From positions 90,501 through 154,500 of the forward strand of contig CAZKHG010000002.1 of NCBI GenBank assembly GCA_964552655.1: a DNA stretch of 64,000 bases, given 5' to 3'. This DNA comes from CAZKHG01 sp964552655. Its GTDB lineage: Bacteria; Bacteroidota; Bacteroidia; Bacteroidales; Tenuifilaceae. A program made the translations under genes and the position numbers. Shown one piece after another: positions 33,564-42,368 of the stretch; the stretch's first letter is position 1; every line of letters begins with the position of its first letter. The notes beneath the pieces are model-generated. The model did not search any database and was not told the origin of the DNA. It saw nothing but the letters and a program-made list of their open reading frames with translations.

Positions 33564-36500
33564 CTATTTTTGGACTTCAATGCCATACCCTACAAAACCC
33601 CCAATAGAGGATTCATTTATAAAGAAAACATGCTCAACATTTACAGTTTGTTTATTAGAAGTTACACTTGTGGTAAAGTTGGTAATTTTGCTCTTACTCT
33701 TACTAAGAATAGCGGCCACTTCAGGAAATGCAGAATCAAAACGCGCTCCAATTAAATCCTTGGTTGATTTTTTCAAGTGCTTTAATCCTTCGCCAAACAC
33801 ATTCACTATTATGCCATCTTTATTGATTTCATATACAACAATGGGTATCTTCTCAGCAATGCTTTGGAGTACTGATTTTACGTTTTCAAGTTCAAATGTT
33901 AGATTTTTTATATGAGTTATATCCTCTGTAATAACCAAGCTCCCAAATGCTTCCCCGTTTTCATTTCTCAGGATTATCCGATTATTTCTTATCCACGATT
34001 CTCGGCCATCGTTAAAATGTATCTTTTTATCCTTTTCTACAACATTCTTATTATTAATAAACAGCTCTTTTTCGGCTAGCAACGATTGCTCGGCATGGCT
34101 TTTTTCAAAGTAATCGAAATCTGTTTTTCCAATCACTTCGTTTGGATCACTTAATTTAAGAGCATCCGCTTTTGCTTTATTTACCCTTAGATATACGCTA
34201 TTTTTATCCTTAATTGTTACTCTGTCGGGGAGGAAGTTCATAAGGCTCATAAACATGATTTCTTCAACTTTCAGTTTTTCATGCTGGAGTTTGATTTCTT
34301 CTTCTTTCCTCTTTGTTTCAGTGATATCAATTGCAATATTTAGAATCTTGTAAATAGTCCCCTCGTTATTGAAAATTGGAGCAAATATTTGGCTTAGCCA
34401 AATATCCTTTCCACCAATTACCAGGTGTGTTATAGTATTTACTATCTGGTTTGTTTTCAGGGTTCTCCAGATTTGATCATACTCTTCTGTTGTACCACCA
34501 CCCAACGCAACCTGATCTTTTATATCTTTCCCAAGTAAAAATTCTTCTGTTTGGCCAAGAACGCTCGCAAACTGGTTATTTATTTCGATAATTCTACCCT
34601 CAAGATCAAGTAAAGCTATATATAATGAAGCTTTTAAAGCGCTAAAAACTGTGTTAAGCTCAATTTCTTTCCGTGCAGATTCCTCCTGTGTAGCTTGTAG
34701 TTCCTCCATATTCTGGCGCATTTCCTCTTCCTGGGCGGCCATTTCCTCGGCTTGCTGTTGGGTTTTTGCCAGCAGTGATGCTGTTTTAATATTAGTTCTA
34801 ACAGATGTGATGGTTGAGGCAATGCTTTGAGCAATTTTTTCAACAAAATCAATCTGATATTGCTCAAATTCCTTAAATGAAGCAAGCTCAATAATTCCAA
34901 GAACTTTCTCCTCAATCATCAGTGGAACGATTAGCAAGGCACGCGGACGGGATTCTCCAAGGCCGGAGGTTATCTGTATATAGTTCTCGGGTACTTCGGT
35001 ATAGTAAATGGTTTGCTTTTCAATGGCGCAAGCGCCAATCAAACCTTCGCCCCATACAATCTCCTTTTTCAGAAATTTTTGTCGGTTATACGCGTAAGCT
35101 GAAGCCAGCTCAAAGTGCAGGTAATTCGGATCCTCTTCATTATACACAAAAAGACCACCCTGATTTGCCTCGACGTACTCAACCAAATTTTTAATAATCT
35201 CAGAGGAAAGCACTTCAAATTTATCGTTGTTCTGACGAAGAATTTCGCTGAATTTAGCCAATCCCTCATTGGCCCAGGCTCGTTTATTATCTTCAATCTT
35301 TCTAAGATCTTCCTCTTCCCTTGCTTTTTTAAGGCTCTCCTGCATGTTAATAAGGGATTTTCCCAAAGCATCTTCTTCGCTTAAAAGCGTTAAACTTGCA
35401 TCAAGGTTACCTTTACCTATCTCCGTTGCAAATTCAACCTTTTGAAACAAGCCTGTAATGTTTTGATTTAATGACGAAACCATTTTACCCATCTCATCAG
35501 TTCTAACCTCAGGCTGAATCATATCTTTGGCAATATGGCCCTGAGATAACCTATCCAGGGTACTTATGATGAAGTTAATCGGTTGCGTAATATTTTCCCT
35601 TGAGAAAAAATAAACAAAAACGGTAAGCAAAATCAAACCAACGAATCCGATTATCATTGAAAACCAAAAATTTTTAGTGGAGGTTTGCGTTAACTCATTA
35701 ATAGGTGTAACAACCACCAAGGCCCAGCTCATCTTACTTTTTCCTACATTTATAGGTTTAATGGTAAAGAAAGATTTTTCCCCATTGATGTCCTTGGCTG
35801 TGAAGGAGGTTGGCTCTCCTCGTATTATCTTTTCAGAAACACCCCAGGGTGAGAAAACCGACTCGTAGTCATCCATTACGTTTAAACCAATTTTTTCTTT
35901 TTCCTGGGTGGCAACATATTTTAAATTGTTGGAAACCAAAAAGGCATAGCTTTTATTAAATGGTTTTATCAGATTAACAAACTCGTAATACCTGGTCAGG
36001 GAAATATCCAGGCCAATAACTCCTATGAATCTGTCATTAACAAGGTTGGAAACAATAATACTAGTCATTAAAAACTGATTTTTAGTATTATTGTCGTAGC
36101 TGTAAAAGTATGGATCCTCCAGGCTTTCAGTTTTTTCCTTTTTGATTCTGGCATAATCAGCCGGATCGCCATTAAGGCTATTAAGCTGAGTGTTGTGTTT
36201 TATTTGTCCGTTTTCTCTCCAGTAAAAGCAATTAAATCGCCCGTAATCCTTTTTATAGGACGAATCAATGTAGTTGAGCTCCCAGCTATCCCATACAGAT
36301 AGTATTTCCGGGTTATCCTTCAGAGTTTCCTCGTACATTTTAGCAAATACCTCTTTCCATTTATTAACTGGCATGAGCTTGTGTGACTGAATTGAGCTGG
36401 AAAGGGTACGGGCAACGGATAAATCTTTTTCCAGGATATTTTTAATAACAAAGGCATTTTTTTCTGCAACCATATTAATGTATGAGAAACCATTGTTAAT

Positions 36501-36626
36501 GGAGGTTTTTTTAGATTCGAGGCTAACATATCCAACGGCAAAAAAGAAAACAATAAACGAAGCACCCACCACCATTAACAGGATTTTCTGCTGAAGGGTA
36601 ATGTTTTTGATAGCTCGGATATTCAT
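33564..36626 (-). CDS. Membrane sensor: Cache, HAMP, GAF and three PAS domains, no output domain
   Basis: This 1020-aa protein has TM1 at about 17-39, a periplasmic double-Cache domain (about 45-320), TM2 (about 322-345), HAMP (about 345-400) with a second HAMP-like helix (GKGNLDASL), GAF (about 455-615), a coiled coil with QQAEEMAAQEEEMRQNMEEL, then three PAS domains (about 655-770, 785-905, 915-1015). It ends after the last PAS without kinase, GGDEF, phosphatase or methyl-accepting domain, so it must pass its signal to a partner. A shorter paralogue is at 52230-54575. The adjacent upstream gene encodes a universal stress protein. Confidence 0.85.
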   Translation of the reverse strand: MNIRAIKNITLQQKILLMVVGASFIVFFFAVGYVSLESKKTSINNGFSYINMVAEKNAFVIKNILEKDLSVARTLSSSIQSHKLMPVNKWKEVFAKMYEETLKDNPEILSVWDSWELNYIDSSYKKDYGRFNCFYWRENGQIKHNTQLNSLNGDPADYARIKKEKTESLEDPYFYSYDNNTKNQFLMTSIIVSNLVNDRFIGVIGLDISLTRYYEFVNLIKPFNKSYAFLVSNNLKYVATQEKEKIGLNVMDDYESVFSPWGVSEKIIRGEPTSFTAKDINGEKSFFTIKPINVGKSKMSWALVVVTPINELTQTSTKNFWFSMIIGFVGLILLTVFVYFFSRENITQPINFIISTLDRLSQGHIAKDMIQPEVRTDEMGKMVSSLNQNITGLFQKVEFATEIGKGNLDASLTLLSEEDALGKSLINMQESLKKAREEEDLRKIEDNKRAWANEGLAKFSEILRQNNDKFEVLSSEIIKNLVEYVEANQGGLFVYNEEDPNYLHFELASAYAYNRQKFLKKEIVWGEGLIGACAIEKQTIYYTEVPENYIQITSGLGESRPRALLIVPLMIEEKVLGIIELASFKEFEQYQIDFVEKIAQSIASTITSVRTNIKTASLLAKTQQQAEEMAAQEEEMRQNMEELQATQEESARKEIELNTVFSALKASLYIALLDLEGRIIEINNQFASVLGQTEEFLLGKDIKDQVALGGGTTEEYDQIWRTLKTNQIVNTITHLVIGGKDIWLSQIFAPIFNNEGTIYKILNIAIDITETKRKEEEIKLQHEKLKVEEIMFMSLMNFLPDRVTIKDKNSVYLRVNKAKADALKLSDPNEVIGKTDFDYFEKSHAEQSLLAEKELFINNKNVVEKDKKIHFNDGRESWIRNNRIILRNENGEAFGSLVITEDITHIKNLTFELENVKSVLQSIAEKIPIVVYEINKDGIIVNVFGEGLKHLKKSTKDLIGARFDSAFPEVAAILSKSKSKITNFTTSVTSNKQTVNVEHVFFINESSIGGFVGYGIEVQK

Positions 36627-36640
36627 GAGAGTAGGGTTTT

Positions 36641-36669
36641 AAAAAAAACTGCACTTGTTTAAAGTGCAG
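36641..36669 (-). terminator. Rho-independent terminator after the universal stress protein gene
   Basis: CTGCACTT (36649-36656) pairs with AAGTGCAG (36662-36669). On the minus strand it is followed by eight T residues, so it ends the 37534-36695 transcript and separates it from the sensor gene. Confidence 0.85.
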
Positions 36670-36694
36670 GGAACGAAATTGTTATTAGCGAAGA

Positions 36695-37534
36695 CTAGTT
36701 AAAACTTTGATACTTTTTAATACGCGGGTTAACACACATAATAGGTATTTTGACATTAGCCTTTTTGCTTTCCTCTACGTACATTTCATACTTATCGGCC
36801 ATGATGAGCACCAGATCGGCATCAATATTATGTGCAAACCGAAACACCTCCTGACGAAAGTTGCTTTTCTTTTTGGCTGTTTTGATCCCATAAATGATCT
36901 TGTTGCCATCGAGCATCTTTTTTGTAAAATAGATGTTTGCAGCCATGTGCTTCTTTTTCCCTTCGTCCCAGAAATAGGGCTTAATGAGGTTGATGTTACA
37001 CTTATAGTATTTTGAAAGGTAAATTATCCAGTGCAGGGTTTCCTTGTATTTTCGGTCATAATCAACCGGGACAACAATTTCGATATAGTGGTTGTGGGCT
37101 GGAGGAGATTCAATAACAATGAACGGAACGGTAAACTCCTTTACAACCATATTCCTGAGGAAATCGGTTGCCTGAACAATATTTTTCTGGTAATTATAAA
37201 CGTTATTGGAGATGATGAGGTTAATATCAACTTGTGTAATTAATTCTTTTACAAGCCTTTTTGGTTTACCCTCCATAACCAGCGTCTGGGGTTTGATGCC
37301 ATGTTTAGAGAACACCTCATCTGCAACAGCTTCTAATCTCTTTCTTGCTTCATGGATTTCTTTTTCGTTAGATTTTTGCTGAAGCAAATGGAAAAGGAAA
37401 GTTCGGGGGATGATATGAAGTAGCATAATCTCATTGTCCCCGGCAACAGCAAGTTGAATGGCATGTAGCAACGCATTTTCAGAGCCTTCAGTGAAGTCCC
37501 ATGGAACAAGAACTATTTTCTTGACATTATCCAT
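36695..37534 (-). CDS. Universal stress protein, two Usp domains
   Basis: This 279-aa protein has two tandem Usp alpha/beta domains. The first (residues 5-135) starts KIVLVPWDFTEGSENALLHAIQLA. The second (about 150-275) is more divergent and ends LVLIMADKYEMYVEESKKANVKIPIMCVNP. The classical ATP-binding G-x2-G-x9-G(S/T) is not well kept in either. It lies between the GAF/PAS sensor gene and the cyclase gene. A related two-domain Usp flanks the cyclase on the other side (40897-41694). Confidence 0.85.
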   Translation of the reverse strand: MDNVKKIVLVPWDFTEGSENALLHAIQLAVAGDNEIMLLHIIPRTFLFHLLQQKSNEKEIHEARKRLEAVADEVFSKHGIKPQTLVMEGKPKRLVKELITQVDINLIISNNVYNYQKNIVQATDFLRNMVVKEFTVPFIVIESPPAHNHYIEIVVPVDYDRKYKETLHWIIYLSKYYKCNINLIKPYFWDEGKKKHMAANIYFTKKMLDGNKIIYGIKTAKKKSNFRQEVFRFAHNIDADLVLIMADKYEMYVEESKKANVKIPIMCVNPRIKKYQSFN

Positions 37535-37616
37535 AAGGAAATAGTATTAATCTGATTCTAAAAACCTCGTTAAATGTAACAAAAATAATTTAGACACATG
37601 AAATATCAGCAAACTT

Positions 37617-40600
37617 TTATAAATTATTTTTCTCAATCCATGCTTTAATATTCTCCAACTGGCTTTTTTTATTGACGTTTCTGAGTTTACGGGCGGTGTT
37701 GGTAAAATACTGATGTTTTTCTATAAATTTCATCTGCAGCTCATTCCACTCGTGTAATGCACCTATTTTCCCATGCTCGTGAAGTTCTTTGTAAAGTAAA
37801 TTGGAGACCGGGATAAAGTCCGTTCTTCCAAGGTAATCAAGGTCGGCATCGCACATAATTGCCTCGGTTAAATTTTTAGGACGTGGGGGCATTTTTGTAG
37901 CCATTATCAGTTCTGAAATTATTTCAATTTGTCTTTCGGTGTACTGATATTCCGGAAGAATTTCCCTAGCCAGCTTAACCCCCATCTCCTCGTGGGTATC
38001 ATAGTCTATCATGTGTCCCGAATCGTGGAAAAGGGCTGCTGTACGGAGCAGTAAAAGCTCTTCTTTGGTCACATTTTCCGATCGGCCAATCAGCTCAACC
38101 TGAGTATAAACGTCAACAGTGTGCTTTAGATTGTGATAGTATAAATTTTTTGGCAACCCCTTATCGAGTTTATCCAGGATAAACTCCTCCAAATCCCCCA
38201 ATCTCAAGATTTGCAGCTGTATTTCAAATTCCCGGTTAGGTTTAATCCCCTCGAAATTTTCGGAGAGTTCGGGTTTAATTGATTCCACAAAGTACATCTC
38301 AATGTCCCCTTTGTTTTTAATGGGCATTTTGCCACGATAGGTGCACTCGAAATAGTCCTTTACAAAAAGGTAGGTGTTTCCGGAGATATTTATTTTCCCA
38401 ATTTCACCGGATGATTCCATCCTGCTGGCTGTATTAACTGTAGTGCCCCATATATCGTAGGTTAATTTTTTTCGTCCCACCACACCGGCTATTACAGGGC
38501 CAGTATCAATTCCTATTCTAAGATCCCACAGGTCAAAACCCAGCTTGTGCTGCCTGTTCAGCTCTTTCATAAAGAACATCATTTCAAATGCTGCAAGAAC
38601 AACTTCAACAGGATTGGTTCTGTTTTTTTTGGGAAGACCCCCGGCACACATATAGGCATCACCTATGGTTTTGATCTTTTCGATTTTGTATTTTTCCACC
38701 ACTGTGTCAAAGTATAAAAAGAATTTATCGAGCTGATCAATAAGAACCTCGGGGTTGGTCTCATCAGTTATTCTTGTAAATCCCTGGATGTCTGAAAAAA
38801 GAACGGTGACAACCATAAACCTTTGTGTATTAACCTTACCTGTTTCCTTCAGCTCGTTTGCGGTTTCCCGAGGTAAAACCCTGGCCAGAAGATTTTCAGT
38901 TTTCTCCTTTTCCTTTACAAGTTCATCAGTTCTTTTGCTGATCAGGTTTTCCAGCATGAATTTATCCTTTGCATGATAATAGCTTCGCCAGCGGAGTGTT
39001 GCATACACAATCAGCAACACCAAAATAAAAAATGATATCAGCGCAAATTCAGTTTGGTAAAAGGCCGGTACAACCTTAATGGTTAATAAATGTTTTATTG
39101 TTTTTACTCCAACAGGGTTTTTGGACTTTATCAATAATTTATAGACACCGGGTTTAAGATCAATTAAGTATAAGCTGTTACTATTTGTCCATTCTGACCA
39201 ACTCGTATCATACCCTTCGAGTTTTGCAGAAAAACTCAGATTATTCCAGTATAACGGATCAACTCCGCTGATTTCAACTTTCAGCGAATTGCCATTTTCA
39301 ATGTTAATCGTGCTATCAATTGGCAAACCCAGAAATCCATCAATCATTAACCTTTTTTCTTTTTTTGTTAATGCCTTTATGGAAAAAATCCGGAGATTAG
39401 GAAAGCTGTTTTGAGCATTTTTTTTAATTAAACATGAGCCGATATTGGTACCACCCGTTGGTGTTGTTACAAATAAATTCGAATCCCGATCAAGAAACAC
39501 TGAAGAAATTTGGAGATTACTCTGAATTGCAAAAAGTGGTACAATTTTATTTGGATTCACTAATCGGTTTAATGTAACAAAACTTATGTAACCTTGGCAA
39601 TACAAAGAATTCATGCTATAAATAGTATCGCCGGTATAAGTTAAACCTGCGGCGTCCAAATTTTTGCTGTTTAAATTAACCGATTTTCGTAGAGTTAAAT
39701 CTTTGCCTGGAAGTGTTTGAAATGGTACAAATAGTCCAGGGTTTAAAAAACGCCATGCCTGAGATGGTGTAATTGCGTAGATTGTTTTATTATCAACCGT
39801 TTGAATATCAATTACCTGATTTAAAGCAAAAAAATCCGTTTCAGAAAGAAGATTCTCAAATTCCCCGTTCTTATTAAGAACGGCCAGTAGGCCAGATTGG
39901 GTTTTAAAATACACGCTGGAATTGCATATTCTGGAAAACTGAAACGAGTCACTTTTTCTCAGCTTATTATTTTTGATGTTAACTGGTAAAACTTTATCAC
40001 TGATCACCTTATACAACCAGGGGAAATTTTTAGTGGCCAAGAGTAAAGTATCTCCATAATCAGCAATACCCAATATTTCGGATGATTTCAATATTTTTAA
40101 TTTGATTTTGTGCTTTTTCCCATTGACAATACCAAAAAGGAGGCTATCGGATTTTGAATAATATACTTTTTTTAAGCTGTTGTAAATAGTTAACCCATTA
40201 TATGAGGAATCCACCACCGATATATTTTTGCCATCATATTGCCAAAGAATTGGACCATTTGAAAAAAGTAAATTCGTACCATCAAAGCCAAGAGTAGAAA
40301 TATTTCCAATTTTTATACCTGAAGTTGAATCAACTATCGTTTTGGTGAAATATCCACCCAGCCTTGACATTGATAAAATCATCAGGAAATCTCTTCCGCC
40401 AATTGCTATTAACCCATTGCCATTTCTACACATTTTGGGAATTCCCGGAACGGCAATCTTTTGGTTGAAAACTCCATCGGTAATAAATACTGAATTATCG
40501 GTTGCCATGAATAGTAAATTTGTTTGGTCAACCAACAACCCGTGCAAAGATTTACCGGAAAATTCCGGGAGAACTATCTGGTTAAAGGGAGCCTGGATAT

Positions 40601-40688
40601 GATTGTAAGCGATTGTATTTTTGCACAATAGAAGTATCGGTAGTAAAAAAAAGGGAAAGTATTTAGGAGTAAATCTTGAAAAATTCAT
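37617..40688 (-). CDS. Membrane adenylate cyclase with Y_Y_Y sensor and C-terminal HD/PDE-like domain
   Basis: This 1023-aa protein has a signal peptide (1-28), a beta-propeller-like periplasmic region (about 30-430), a Y_Y_Y domain (about 455-540), a TM helix (about 545-567), a coiled coil and a class III cyclase domain. The metal Asp residues are in FSDIQGF and KTIGDAYMCAGG. Lys in IKTIGD and Asp in YDIWGTTVN fit ATP rather than GTP, and N-T-A-S-R supplies the catalytic Asn and Arg. The C-terminal ~160 residues form an HD domain with YYHNLKHTVDV, ALFHDSGH and CDADLDYLGR, resembling class I cyclic-nucleotide phosphodiesterases. Synthesis and breakdown of cAMP may therefore be in one chain. 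Two Usp genes flank it. Confidence 0.87.
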   Translation of the reverse strand: MNFSRFTPKYFPFFLLPILLLCKNTIAYNHIQAPFNQIVLPEFSGKSLHGLLVDQTNLLFMATDNSVFITDGVFNQKIAVPGIPKMCRNGNGLIAIGGRDFLMILSMSRLGGYFTKTIVDSTSGIKIGNISTLGFDGTNLLFSNGPILWQYDGKNISVVDSSYNGLTIYNSLKKVYYSKSDSLLFGIVNGKKHKIKLKILKSSEILGIADYGDTLLLATKNFPWLYKVISDKVLPVNIKNNKLRKSDSFQFSRICNSSVYFKTQSGLLAVLNKNGEFENLLSETDFFALNQVIDIQTVDNKTIYAITPSQAWRFLNPGLFVPFQTLPGKDLTLRKSVNLNSKNLDAAGLTYTGDTIYSMNSLYCQGYISFVTLNRLVNPNKIVPLFAIQSNLQISSVFLDRDSNLFVTTPTGGTNIGSCLIKKNAQNSFPNLRIFSIKALTKKEKRLMIDGFLGLPIDSTINIENGNSLKVEISGVDPLYWNNLSFSAKLEGYDTSWSEWTNSNSLYLIDLKPGVYKLLIKSKNPVGVKTIKHLLTIKVVPAFYQTEFALISFFILVLLIVYATLRWRSYYHAKDKFMLENLISKRTDELVKEKEKTENLLARVLPRETANELKETGKVNTQRFMVVTVLFSDIQGFTRITDETNPEVLIDQLDKFFLYFDTVVEKYKIEKIKTIGDAYMCAGGLPKKNRTNPVEVVLAAFEMMFFMKELNRQHKLGFDLWDLRIGIDTGPVIAGVVGRKKLTYDIWGTTVNTASRMESSGEIGKINISGNTYLFVKDYFECTYRGKMPIKNKGDIEMYFVESIKPELSENFEGIKPNREFEIQLQILRLGDLEEFILDKLDKGLPKNLYYHNLKHTVDVYTQVELIGRSENVTKEELLLLRTAALFHDSGHMIDYDTHEEMGVKLAREILPEYQYTERQIEIISELIMATKMPPRPKNLTEAIMCDADLDYLGRTDFIPVSNLLYKELHEHGKIGALHEWNELQMKFIEKHQYFTNTARKLRNVNKKSQLENIKAWIEKNNL

Positions 40689-40827
40689 ACATTAGACCAG
40701 TTAAGACCAAACCAGAGTTAGTAATCAGGCTAAATTTCAGAAAAAAAAAATCGTAAACAAAACAATTGAACTGATCTGATATAAATTATTGTTTTTTTTG
40801 TAGTTTAAAGGGTCATAAATAAGTCAA

Positions 40828-40835
40828 TAATTTTG
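40828..40835 (+). promoter_or_regulatory. Candidate -7 element for the second universal stress protein gene
   Basis: TAATTTTG matches TAnnTTTG 61 nt upstream of the GTG start at 40897. A correctly spaced -33 box is not evident. The same 208-bp intergenic region must also hold the divergent cyclase promoter. Confidence 0.35.
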
Positions 40836-40896
40836 TTATAGGGTGCTGAATATCAGAAAAATGTCATATTAAGAAAGATAAATAAATTGTAAAAAG

Positions 40897-41694
40897 GTGA
40901 AAGAAAACAAAAAATCTATATTGGTGCCCACCGATTTTACTGAAGTGGCGAGATATGCTCTTCAGCATGCAACCAGGGTAGCAGGAGTTGTTAAAGAGAC
41001 GATCACTCTTTTACACGTAGTTGATTCCGACGAAAAGGTAAAAGAAGCAGAAAAAAGGTTGAAAAAATTATCAGAAGAATCAGCAGAAAATTATGGGGTT
41101 GGCGTGAATGCTATGGTTAGGGCGGGTTCAATTTTTGAGGAGATTCCCAAAGCCGCCGATGAAGTAAATGCCAGCTTAGTAATAATGGGTTCTCATAGCA
41201 TTAAGGGTAAGCCAACCATTAACGATTCGCTTGCATTAAAGGTGATATTGCAATCAAAGGTTCCGTTCATTACCATTCAGGAACCACCGGTAAATAAACG
41301 GTACGACGACATTGTTTTCCCTATTGATTTTACAACTGAAAATAAGGAGAAGCATACCTGGATTTCCTACTTCTGCGATTACTATATATCCCGGTTCCAT
41401 CTGATTGAACCCCTGACAACTGATCCCAAGCTTAGGGCAAAAGTTGACCTGAATATGGCTTCAGCCAGAAAATGCCTTGATGAAAAGGGAGCCAGGTATA
41501 ATATTTACACAGTAAAAGGGGAAAAGTCCTATGCCGAAGAGGTGCTTGAATTAGCGGTTAATATCAGAGCCGATTTGATTGTTATAATGACCACAAAGCT
41601 GGACAACAAATCCAGATTTATGGTTGAACCCCACGAACAGTACATCATCGCAAACGCAGGCCATATTCCTGTGATGAGCATTAACCCTCGTTAA
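40897..41694 (+). CDS. Universal stress protein, two Usp domains
   Basis: This 265-aa protein has a GTG start (VKENKKSILVPTDFTEVARYALQHA). The first Usp domain is residues 5-130 and ends with the nucleotide-binding-like IMGSHSIKGKPTINDSLALKV. The second (about 145-263) is degenerate. It is divergent from the cyclase gene and 9 nt upstream of the XTP pyrophosphatase gene. With the Usp at 36695-37534 it brackets the cyclase, hinting at a shared stress or energy response. Confidence 0.87.
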   Translation: MKENKKSILVPTDFTEVARYALQHATRVAGVVKETITLLHVVDSDEKVKEAEKRLKKLSEESAENYGVGVNAMVRAGSIFEEIPKAADEVNASLVIMGSHSIKGKPTINDSLALKVILQSKVPFITIQEPPVNKRYDDIVFPIDFTTENKEKHTWISYFCDYYISRFHLIEPLTTDPKLRAKVDLNMASARKCLDEKGARYNIYTVKGEKSYAEEVLELAVNIRADLIVIMTTKLDNKSRFMVEPHEQYIIANAGHIPVMSINPR

Positions 41695-41703
41695 ATATTC
41701 CTA

Positions 41704-42297
41704 ATGGTAAATCCACTAATGGAATTGGTATTTGCTACCAACAACCCGCATAAGCTTTTTGAGGTTCAAAACCTTTTAGGTGATAAAATTAGGCTCATTT
41801 CACTAAGGGATATTGGTATATCTGACGATATCCCGGAAGATTACACAACCCTTGAGGAGAATGCGTTACAAAAAGCCCGTTACATTTACAATATTTCAAA
41901 AAACGACTGTTTTGCAGACGATACAGGGCTTGAAGTGGAATACCTGAATGGAAAGCCTGGGGTTTACTCCGCAAGATACGCTGGGGAGGAGAAGAATCCT
42001 GTTGCCAATGTTGCAAAATTATTACATGAGCTGAATGGTGTTTCTAACAGAAATGCCAGGTTTAGAACTATAATAGCCCTGATTTTCCAAGGCAAAGAAT
42101 TCATATTCGAAGGGGTCGTAAATGGTAAGATCATTGAGAAAGAAAGAGGCCATGAAGGTTTTGGTTACGATCCGGTTTTCTTACCTAATGGTTATCCGCT
42201 CACATTTGCCGAAATGCCTCTTAATGTTAAGAACTCAATTAGTCACAGAGCCTTGGCTATTGGGAAGTTGGTGGATTTTTTAAAACATCACTTATGA
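41704..42297 (+). CDS. rdgB: XTP/dITP pyrophosphatase (RdgB/HAM1)
   Basis: This 197-aa enzyme removes non-canonical purine nucleotides (XTP, dITP) from the pool. The motifs are FATNNPHKLFEV, the metal motif CFADDTGLEVEYLNGKPGVYSARYAG, RGHEGFGYDPVFLPNG, and SHRALA near the C-terminus. The start may be 41704 or the ATG at 41719 (MELVFATNN), which fits the family better. It follows the Usp gene closely and precedes porZ by about 70 nt. Confidence 0.94.
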   Translation: MVNPLMELVFATNNPHKLFEVQNLLGDKIRLISLRDIGISDDIPEDYTTLEENALQKARYIYNISKNDCFADDTGLEVEYLNGKPGVYSARYAGEEKNPVANVAKLLHELNGVSNRNARFRTIIALIFQGKEFIFEGVVNGKIIEKERGHEGFGYDPVFLPNGYPLTFAEMPLNVKNSISHRALAIGKLVDFLKHHL

Positions 42298-42368
42298 TAT
42301 TTAGACGCTTTACAATACTAAATCAACCTGTTGGCGGTTTTATTAATTGGTAATAAATATTTATAAAA

